DNA of 23,021 nt, from the NCBI GenBank assembly GCA_035550315.1, contig DASZPL010000020.1, positions 1 to 23,021 on the forward strand. The letters are read 5' to 3'. This DNA comes from DASZPL01 sp035550315 (lineage in GTDB: Bacteria > Actinomycetota > Actinomycetes > JAFAQI01). The position numbers and the translations under genes are program-made. Below are positions 15,756 through 21,821 of this stretch, piece by piece. Numbering within the stretch: position 1 is the first letter of the stretch; every line of letters starts with the position of its first letter. Under the pieces are notes generated by a model. It saw nothing but the letters and a program-made list of their open reading frames with translations, was not told where the DNA came from and made no database searches.

Positions 15756-17330
15756 ATGGCGAGCAGCCCGGCGGAGGATTTCGACACCGTCCTGGTCGTT
15801 GATTATGGCGCGCAGTATGCCCAGCTGATCGCGCGCCGGGTGCGCGAGGCGCGGGTCTACAGCGAGCTGGTGCCCTCGTCGATGCCGGTCGCCGAGCTGG
15901 TCGCGCGCAAGCCGAAGGCGATCATCCTGTCCGGCGGCCCGTCGTCGGTGTACGCCGAGGGCGCGCCGCAGGTCGACCCCGCGCTGTTCGACGCGGGGGT
16001 ACCGACGTTCGGCATCTGCTACGGCTTCCAGGCGATGGCGCAGGCGCTCGGCGGGGAAGTACGCCGCACCGGCCGGTCGGAGTTCGGCGCGACCGCGTTC
16101 GCCGTCGCCGACGACGGCGCGGCGCTGTTCGCCGGGCTGCCGGCCACGCAGCAGGTCTGGATGTCGCACGGCGACGCGGTCTCCCAGGCGCCCGCCGGGT
16201 TCGCCGTCACCGGCTCGACCGGCGGTGCGCCGGTGGCGGCGTTCGAGGACCGGGCGCGCCGGCTCGCGGGCGTGCAGTTCCACCCCGAGGTACTCCACAC
16301 CGACCACGGCCAGGCGGTGCTCGAACACTTCCTGTTCGACATCGCCGGTTGCCGCCCGACCTGGACGATGGTCAACATCGTCGACGACCAGGTCGCGCGG
16401 ATCCGCGCGCAGGTCGGCGACCGCCGCGCGGTCTGCGGGTTGTCCGGCGGTGTCGACTCGGCGGTCGCCGCGGCGCTGGTGCAGCGCGCGATCGGTGACC
16501 AGTTGACCTGTGTGTTCGTCGACCACGGCCTGCTCCGCAAGGGCGAAGCCGAGCAGGTCGAGCGCGACTTCGTGGCGTCGACCGGCGTCCGGTTGCGGGT
16601 GGTCGAGGCGGCCAACCAGTTCCTCGACGCGCTCGACGGCGTCAGTGATCCCGAGGGCAAGCGCAAGGTGATCGGCGCGGAGTTCATCCGCGCGTTCGAG
16701 CAGGCGGCCCGCGAAGTCGTCGGCGAGTCGGGCGCGCCGGTCGACTTCCTGGTGCAAGGCACGCTCTATCCGGACGTCGTCGAGTCGGGCGGTGGCGACG
16801 GCGCGGCCACGATCAAGAGCCACCACAACGTCGGGGGCCTGCCCGATGACCTGCAGTTCGAGCTGGTCGAGCCGCTGCGGGCGCTGTTCAAGGACGAGGT
16901 ACGCCGGGTCGGCGAGCAGCTCGGCCTGCCGCCCGAGATCGTGTGGCGGCAGCCGTTCCCCGGGCCGGGGCTGGCGATCCGGATCGTCGGGGCCGTCACC
17001 CGCGACCGGCTTGACGTCTTGCGCGAGGCGGACGCGATCGCGCGCGAGGAGCTCAGCGCCGCTGGCCTCGACCGCGACATCTGGCAGTGCCCCGTCGTGC
17101 TCCTCGCCGACGTACGGTCTGTCGGTGTCCAGGGCGACGGCCGCACCTACGGCCACCCGGTCGTGCTGCGGCCGGTGACCAGCGAGGACGCGATGTCCGC
17201 CGACTGGGCGCGGGTGCCCTACGACGTGCTCGCCCGCATCTCGACCCGGATCACCAACGAGGTGCGGCAGATCAACCGGGTCGTGCTCGACGTCACCAGC
17301 AAGCCGCCTGGCACCATCGAGTGGGAATAG
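15756..17330 (+). CDS. guaA: GMP synthase (glutamine-hydrolysing) GuaA
   Basis: GuaA converts XMP to GMP using ATP and glutamine, completing the pathway begun by GuaB. The 524-residue protein has an N-terminal class I glutamine amidotransferase domain with C88 (FGICYGFQ) and the H176/E178 pair (VQFHPEV). The ATP-pyrophosphatase P-loop LSGGVDSAVAAA follows (229-240), then the dimerisation and XMP-binding domain ending KPPGTIEWE, the universal GuaA C-terminus. Length and all motifs are intact. The ATG at 15756 has no Shine-Dalgarno and sits six bases after TATCCT. The peroxidase gene follows after 10 nt and is probably co-transcribed. Confidence 0.98.
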   Translation: MASSPAEDFDTVLVVDYGAQYAQLIARRVREARVYSELVPSSMPVAELVARKPKAIILSGGPSSVYAEGAPQVDPALFDAGVPTFGICYGFQAMAQALGGEVRRTGRSEFGATAFAVADDGAALFAGLPATQQVWMSHGDAVSQAPAGFAVTGSTGGAPVAAFEDRARRLAGVQFHPEVLHTDHGQAVLEHFLFDIAGCRPTWTMVNIVDDQVARIRAQVGDRRAVCGLSGGVDSAVAAALVQRAIGDQLTCVFVDHGLLRKGEAEQVERDFVASTGVRLRVVEAANQFLDALDGVSDPEGKRKVIGAEFIRAFEQAAREVVGESGAPVDFLVQGTLYPDVVESGGGDGAATIKSHHNVGGLPDDLQFELVEPLRALFKDEVRRVGEQLGLPPEIVWRQPFPGPGLAIRIVGAVTRDRLDVLREADAIAREELSAAGLDRDIWQCPVVLLADVRSVGVQGDGRTYGHPVVLRPVTSEDAMSADWARVPYDVLARISTRITNEVRQINRVVLDVTSKPPGTIEWE

Positions 17331-17340
17331 GAGCGCTCAC

Positions 17341-17829
17341 GTGTCTGTCTACGACATCCCGGTGACCACGATCGACGGCAAACCGGCGACGCTCGGCGAG
17401 CACGCCGGCGAGGTGATGCTCGTCGTCAACGTCGCCTCGAAGTGCGGCTTCACCCCGCAGTACTCCGCCCTGCAGCAGCTGCACGAGACTTACGCCGACC
17501 GCGGCTTCACCGTGCTCGGCTTCCCGTGCAACCAGTTCCTGTTCCAGGAGAGCGGCTCCGAGGAGAAGATCGCGCAGTTCTGCAGTACGACGTACGGCGT
17601 GACCTTCCCGATGTTCTCGAAGCTGAAGGTCAAGGGCCGCAACCAGCATCCGTTGTACGCCGAGCTGACGAAGGCAGCCGATGCGAAGGGCAACGCCGGC
17701 AACGTGAAGTGGAACTTCGAGAAGTTCCTCATCAACCGCGAGGGCGACGTCGTCGGCCGGTTCCGCAGCAAGGTGAAGCCGGACGACCCGCAGGTGACGA
17801 GCGCGATCGAGACGGCCCTCGGCAACTGA
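17341..17829 (+). CDS. Glutathione peroxidase family protein (Cys-type, probably thioredoxin-dependent)
   Basis: The 162-residue thioredoxin-fold peroxidase has peroxidatic C35 in ASKCGFTPQY, Q65 in FPCNQF and the W124-N125 pair in VKWNFEKF, which complete the GPx catalytic set. C81 (QFCSTTYG) lies where the resolving Cys sits in thioredoxin-dependent GPx enzymes, so thioredoxin or mycothiol-linked reduction is more likely than glutathione, which actinobacteria rarely make. It reduces hydrogen peroxide or lipid hydroperoxides in the cytoplasm. The GTG at 17341 is set by AGGAG (17329-17333), seven bases upstream. It is tightly linked to guaA. Confidence 0.95.
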   Translation: MSVYDIPVTTIDGKPATLGEHAGEVMLVVNVASKCGFTPQYSALQQLHETYADRGFTVLGFPCNQFLFQESGSEEKIAQFCSTTYGVTFPMFSKLKVKGRNQHPLYAELTKAADAKGNAGNVKWNFEKFLINREGDVVGRFRSKVKPDDPQVTSAIETALGN

Positions 17830-17859
17830 GGTGACCCTCGCCGATGGGGAACCCCCCGC

Positions 17860-17913
17860 GTTGTCGACTTGACGCGCCGATCTCGGCGATTTCCGGCACG
17901 TGAGGTCGACAAC
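17860..17913. repeat. Imperfect 20-bp inverted repeat after the peroxidase gene (possible terminator or dispersed palindrome)
   Basis: GTTGTCGAC at 17860-17868 pairs exactly with GTCGACAAC at 17905-17913. Extending inward, 17 of 20 positions pair. A second, shorter structure is nested inside: CGCCGA and TCGGCG at 17875-17888 with a 2-nt loop. It fills much of the 125-bp gap between the peroxidase and prenyltransferase genes, where no coding sequence is seen. Confidence 0.75.
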
Positions 17914-17954
17914 CCGGCTGGGCGCGGGGCGCCGCCGGGTGTCACGCTGTTGAC

Positions 17955-19034
17955 GTGACCGTCACCGAACGGACCGCTGCGCCGGCGAAGCGCGACCGGC
18001 GCCGCGAGCTGGCGGCCCCGCCGACCAGCGGGCACGGCCCACGGTCGTGGCTGTATGCGCTGACGACGACCAACCCGCCGCCGGCCGCCGGCACCGACAT
18101 CGACGGCGTGACCCGCTGGCTGGTCGTGACCCGCGCCGCCGTGCTGCCGATGACAGTCTTCGCCGGGCTCGTGGGAACGCTGCTGGCGATCAACCGGCCG
18201 GGCTTCAACGGACTCGACGCCGCGCTGGCGATCGTCGGCATCATGCTGGCGCACCTCAACAACAACCTGTCCAACGACCTGTTCGACACCGGCGTCGGCA
18301 CCGACACCGCGGCATACCCCCGCGCGCTCTACGCCCCCCACCCGCTGCTGTCCGGCCTGGTCACGTCGCGGCAGCTGTACGCCGCGATCGTCGCCACCAC
18401 CGTCGGCGACGTGGCGATCGCCGGCGTGCTGCTCGACCGCCGCGGCTGGGGCGTGGTCGCGATCGCCGCGGCTGGCTTCGTGCTGTCGGTCGCCTACACC
18501 GCGCCGCCGCTTCGGCTGAAGAAGCGCGGCCTCGGCGAGCCGGACGTGTTCGCGGTGTGGGGACCGCTCATGGTCGGCGGCACCTACCTCGCCGCGACCG
18601 GGCGCCTGCCCTGGCAGGTGATCGTCGCGAGCGTCCCCTATGGGCTGTTGTGCACCACCGTGCTGATGGGCAAGCACGTCGACAAGATCCCGTACGACGA
18701 ACCAGCCGGCACCCGCACGCTGCCGGTCATCCTCGGCGAGCGGCTCGCCCGCCAGGTGACCGTCGCGCTGCTCGGCGCGTTCTACGCGACCGTCGGCGTC
18801 GGCGTCGGGGTGGGCGCGCTGCCGTGGCCGACGCTGGTCGTCGTCCTCGCCATCCCGCGACTGGTCCAGGTCGCGAAGGCGCTGCTCGCCCCCCGACCCG
18901 ACGAGCCGCCGAAGCACTACCCGATCTGGCCGCTGTGGTACGCCGCCGCGACGTTCCTGCACGTGCGCCGCGCCGGTGCGCTCTTCGTGGTCGGCCTGGC
19001 CGCCGCGGCCGGCGCGGGCATCAACCCCTTCTAG
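17955..19034 (+). CDS. UbiA-superfamily prenyltransferase, MenA-like
   Basis: The 359-residue integral membrane protein has about eight helices after a polar 50-residue N-terminus. The first Asp-rich motif is NDLFDTGVGTD (N107, D108, D111, D117). The second is HVDKIPYDEPAGTRTLPVILGE (D243 and D248), which resembles the MenA D-x4-D-x2-G-x-RTL pattern. YTAPPLRLKKRGLGE matches the MenA-type loop before helix 5. It should attach an isoprenoid diphosphate to an aromatic acceptor at the membrane. MenA makes demethylmenaquinone, but sequence alone cannot tell a true MenA from a paralogue, and no other men genes are near. The GTG at 17955 has no clear ribosome binding site. The 3' end overlaps the SDR gene by 14 nt tail to tail. 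Confidence 0.88.
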   Translation: MTVTERTAAPAKRDRRRELAAPPTSGHGPRSWLYALTTTNPPPAAGTDIDGVTRWLVVTRAAVLPMTVFAGLVGTLLAINRPGFNGLDAALAIVGIMLAHLNNNLSNDLFDTGVGTDTAAYPRALYAPHPLLSGLVTSRQLYAAIVATTVGDVAIAGVLLDRRGWGVVAIAAAGFVLSVAYTAPPLRLKKRGLGEPDVFAVWGPLMVGGTYLAATGRLPWQVIVASVPYGLLCTTVLMGKHVDKIPYDEPAGTRTLPVILGERLARQVTVALLGAFYATVGVGVGVGALPWPTLVVVLAIPRLVQVAKALLAPRPDEPPKHYPIWPLWYAAATFLHVRRAGALFVVGLAAAAGAGINPF

Positions 19035-19770
19035 CCCGCTGCGCGGTGCCGTAGGCATCGATCGGGCTGTGCAGCGACAGCCCGCCGTCGGCGTGCAGCA
19101 CCTGCCCGGTGACCCACTCGAGCTCGAGCAGCCCGGCGACGGCATCCGCGACGTCGTCGGGTTCGCCCAGCCGGCCGAGCGCGGTCCGCTGCGTCAGGCC
19201 CGACTCCCAGCCGGGCAGTGATCCCGGATCGCCCAGCATCGGTGTCCGCGTCACGCCCGGGCCGACCGCGTTGACCCGGATGCGGTGTCTGCCCCACTCG
19301 ACGGCCGCGACGCGGACGAGCATGTCGAGCGCCGCCTTCGACGCGCAGTACGCGCCCATTGCGCGGTCGGCGATGTCGCCGCTGATGCTCGACACCGCCA
19401 CCATGGACCCGGCAGCGCCGACCTCGATCAACACCTTGGCGGCGGCGCGCAGCACCAGCCAGCCGCCGAGCAGGTTGACGTCGAGGACCCGCCGGAAGTC
19501 CTCGACCGAGAGGTCGAGCAGGGTCGCGCTATGGCCGATCCCGGCCGACGCGACGATGCGGGTCGGGACGCCGGCGTCGCGGACGACGGTCGCCATCGCG
19601 GCATCCACCGCGTCGGCGTCGCTGACGTCGCAGCCGACGTCGCACGGCTCGGCCCGGTCGAGCACGACGACCTGATGGCCGGCGGCCCGCAGTCGTCGGG
19701 CGACCGCGGCCCCGATGCCGGACGCGCCGCCGCTCACCACCGCAACGCGCTGGGCCGGGTCGACAGGCAT
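19021..19770 (-). CDS. Short-chain dehydrogenase/reductase (SDR)
   Basis: The 249-residue classical SDR has the nucleotide-binding turn SGGASGIG (13-20), an acidic D38 at the end of strand beta-2 suggesting NAD(H) preference, and the catalytic S128 with Y141-x3-K145 (YCASK). The late VNAVGPGVTRTPML and C-terminal ADGG block are typical. The usual NNAG is replaced by ASAG (74-77), a mild deviation. It would oxidise or reduce a hydroxyl or keto group of an unknown substrate. The ATG at 19770 is set by the conserved VAVVSGGASG start and by a TACTGT element seven bases upstream. It is transcribed divergently from the VOC/monooxygenase pair. Confidence 0.93.
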   Translation of the reverse strand: MPVDPAQRVAVVSGGASGIGAAVARRLRAAGHQVVVLDRAEPCDVGCDVSDADAVDAAMATVVRDAGVPTRIVASAGIGHSATLLDLSVEDFRRVLDVNLLGGWLVLRAAAKVLIEVGAAGSMVAVSSISGDIADRAMGAYCASKAALDMLVRVAAVEWGRHRIRVNAVGPGVTRTPMLGDPGSLPGWESGLTQRTALGRLGEPDDVADAVAGLLELEWVTGQVLHADGGLSLHSPIDAYGTAQRARRG

Positions 19771-19777
19771 GGCGCTG

Positions 19778-19803
19778 ACAGTAGCCGTCGCCGGCCGTAA
19801 TCT
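19778..19803. promoter_or_regulatory. Divergent -10 elements for the SDR and VOC genes
   Basis: TACTGT on the minus strand (19778-19783) lies seven bases before the SDR ATG. TAATCT on the plus strand (19798-19803) faces the VOC gene. The two boxes are only 14 bp apart, so the promoters would compete or be co-regulated. Neither has a strong -35. Confidence 0.4.
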
Positions 19804-19817
19804 GACGTCCGTGTCAG
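19802..19817. promoter_or_regulatory. Small dyad at the VOC promoter, possible operator
   Basis: CTGAC, six bases, GTCAG. The dyad begins in the last bases of the VOC -10 and covers the expected start point. The arms are short, so this is a weak call. Confidence 0.25.
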
Positions 19818-19834
19818 GGATTGGCCACCCGTGA
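19811..19834 (+). other. Possible 7-codon leaderless leader ORF before the VOC gene
   Basis: A GTG seven bases after TAATCT opens V-S-G-I-G-H-P and stops at TGA 19832-19834, which overlaps the VOC GTG in a GTGA. It could couple translation into the VOC gene. It may equally be chance, because AGGGA (19816-19820) could act as the VOC ribosome binding site. Confidence 0.25.
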
Positions 19835-20313
19835 TCACCGGCCTGGCGCACACCGCGGTCTGCGTCCCCGACGTCGAGGCGGCAGTCGGGTGGTATCGCG
19901 ACATCCTCGGGCTGCGGGTGCTCTCCCCGCCGTACCTGATGACCGGCGACGCGCTCGCCGCCGACATGGGCGAGCTGATCCCCGAGCCGCGGTTGAAGGC
20001 GGCGATCGTCGGCTTCCCCGACGACGGCGACCGGGTGCTCGAAGTGCTCGAGTACCCCGGCGTCGATGGCACTGACGCTCGCCGGAGCGCCCGGCTGGTG
20101 GACCACGGCCTCACCCACGTCGCGCTGCTCTGCACCGACGTCGCGGCCACCCGCCGAGACTTGGAGGGGCGCGGTGTCGAGTTCCTGGTCTCCGGCGTCG
20201 CGGACGTGGCCGGCGTCCGCACCACCTGGTTCCGCGATCCGTGGGGCGTGGTGTTCATCATGATCGAGAAGTCGCGAAGCGACCGGCCGTACTACGCGCA
20301 GTGGGCCGGGTGA
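19831..20313 (+). CDS. VOC superfamily (glyoxalase/bleomycin resistance-type) protein
   Basis: The 160-residue protein has two beta-alpha-beta-beta-beta modules, starting LAHTAVCVPDVEAAVGWYRDILGL and GLTHVALLCTDVAATRRDLEGRG. The probable metal ligands are H7, a Glu at 71 or 74, H96 and E146 (DPWGVVFIMIE). This set is seen in glyoxalase I, methylmalonyl-CoA epimerase and extradiol dioxygenase relatives. The reaction cannot be decided from sequence. Its TGA overlaps the monooxygenase GTG by 4 nt, so the two proteins probably act in one pathway, perhaps on a keto or epoxy product. The GTG at 19831 follows AGGGA by ten bases. Confidence 0.9.
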   Translation: MITGLAHTAVCVPDVEAAVGWYRDILGLRVLSPPYLMTGDALAADMGELIPEPRLKAAIVGFPDDGDRVLEVLEYPGVDGTDARRSARLVDHGLTHVALLCTDVAATRRDLEGRGVEFLVSGVADVAGVRTTWFRDPWGVVFIMIEKSRSDRPYYAQWAG

Positions 20314-21821
20314 CGGTCAGGTCGCGCCGGCCCAGCGTCGCCGTGATCGGCGCCGGCGCCGGCGGCATCGCGATGGGCATCCGGCTGAAGCGCGGCGGGT
20401 TCCCGTTCACCATCTACGAGAAGTCAGATGGGGTGGGCGGCACCTGGCGCGACAACACCTATCCCGGCGCCGCCTGTGACGTCCCGTCCCACCTCTACTC
20501 GTACTCGTTCGAGCGCAACCCGTGGTGGAGCCGCACCTACGCGCGGCAGCCGGAGATCCTGGCCTACCTCGAGGCGTGCACCGACCGGTACGGCGTCCGC
20601 CCGCACATCCGCACCGAGACGGCGATCGTGCAGGCCGACTGGGACGACGGCGCGCAACGTTGGCGGTTGCTGTCGGAGTCGGGCGAGGAGTTCACCGCCG
20701 AGGTCCTGGTCGCCTGCGTCGGCATGCTCAACGTGCCGCACATCCCCGACATCCCGGCCGCCGAGCGGTTTCGCGGCCGGGCATTCCACTCCGCCCGGTG
20801 GGACCACAGCAAGCCGGTCGCGGGGGAGCGGGTCGCGTCGATCGGCACCGGCGCGAGCGCTATCCAGTACGTGCCCGCCATCGCCCCCGAGGTCGCCCAG
20901 CTGACCGTCTTCCAGCGCACGCCGATCTGGGTCAGCCCGCGGTTCGACAACGAATACACCCCGGAGCAGCAGCGCCGGTTTGCCCGCGTCCCGCTCGCCG
21001 CCCGGCGGCATCGCTGGCAGATCTGGTGGACCTACCAGCGCGCGTCGTTCGCGGCGGACTCGCCGCAGATCGCCGCGCAGACGCAGCTGGCGGCGTCGTA
21101 TCTGGCGCGCAAGGTCGAGGACGAACGGTTGCGGGCGGCGCTGACCCCGGACTTCCCAGTCGGCTGCAAGCGGCCGCTGACCTCCCGCGAGTGGTTTCCG
21201 GCGCTGACCCGCCCGAACGTGCGCGTGGTGACCTCGCCGATCACCGAGTTCACGCCGAGCGGTCTGCGCACCGCCGACGGTGAGGAGCACGAGGTCGACA
21301 CCGTCATCTATGGCACCGGCTTCCGCGCGACCGAGTACCTCACCGGCATCGAGATCCGCGGTCGCGGTGGCCGACGGTTGCGCGAGGTGTGGGCCGACGG
21401 CGCCGAGGCCTACCTCGGACTGAGCGTTGCCGGCTTCCCGAACTTCTTCATGCTCTACGGGCCGAACACCAACGGCGTCAACTCGATTTTGTTCATGCAC
21501 GAAGCGCAGGCGCACTACGTGGTGCGTGCGCTCCGGCTGATGCAGCGGTGGCGCGTCGGTGTCGTGGAGGTGCGCGAGTCGGCGATGCGCCGCTACAACG
21601 ACCGGTTGCAGCGGCAGATGCAAGGCATGGTCTGGCTCGCCGGGTGCAACAGCTACTACCGCACCCCGTCGGGCAAGGTCGTGACCCAGCTGCCGTTCAG
21701 TGGCGGCGAGTACTGGTTGCGCACCCGCATCTTCGGCTGGTGGCGCTACCGACTCCGGCGTGCCCGGAGCCGCAACCTACGGGCGGCCGAGGGCTTGGTC
21801 GAGCGCACCGCGCAGCGTTGA
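20310..21821 (+). CDS. FAD-dependent monooxygenase of the Baeyer-Villiger (type I BVMO) family
   Basis: The 503-residue flavoprotein has the FAD Rossmann motif GAGAGG (14-19) and the GVGGTWRDNTYPGAACDVPSHLYSYSF block. FRGRAFHSARWD (154-165) fits the BVMO fingerprint FxGxxxHxxxW[P/D]. The NADPH Rossmann motif is GTGASA (179-184), and the later YGTGFRATEYL motif is present. It should use NADPH and O2 to insert oxygen into a ketone, giving an ester or lactone, or to oxidise a heteroatom. The GTG at 20310 overlaps the VOC stop (GTGA). Longer starts upstream would run into the VOC gene. Its last 45 nt overlap the convergent UPF0182 gene. The substrate is unknown; a cyclic or steroid-like ketone is possible but not shown. 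Confidence 0.93.
   Translation: MTVRSRRPSVAVIGAGAGGIAMGIRLKRGGFPFTIYEKSDGVGGTWRDNTYPGAACDVPSHLYSYSFERNPWWSRTYARQPEILAYLEACTDRYGVRPHIRTETAIVQADWDDGAQRWRLLSESGEEFTAEVLVACVGMLNVPHIPDIPAAERFRGRAFHSARWDHSKPVAGERVASIGTGASAIQYVPAIAPEVAQLTVFQRTPIWVSPRFDNEYTPEQQRRFARVPLAARRHRWQIWWTYQRASFAADSPQIAAQTQLAASYLARKVEDERLRAALTPDFPVGCKRPLTSREWFPALTRPNVRVVTSPITEFTPSGLRTADGEEHEVDTVIYGTGFRATEYLTGIEIRGRGGRRLREVWADGAEAYLGLSVAGFPNFFMLYGPNTNGVNSILFMHEAQAHYVVRALRLMQRWRVGVVEVRESAMRRYNDRLQRQMQGMVWLAGCNSYYRTPSGKVVTQLPFSGGEYWLRTRIFGWWRYRLRRARSRNLRAAEGLVERTAQR

Noticed and set aside
14650..15828. 392-residue plus-strand frame over the sulfotransferases
   Set aside because: It is antisense to a gene with a strong ribosome binding site and two PAPS-binding motifs, and it also runs past the guaA start.
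17835..17859. Short hairpin GGGG-AA-CCCC as an intrinsic terminator of the peroxidase gene
   Set aside because: The stem is only four pairs with a two-base loop and no T-run. It is too weak to call on its own.
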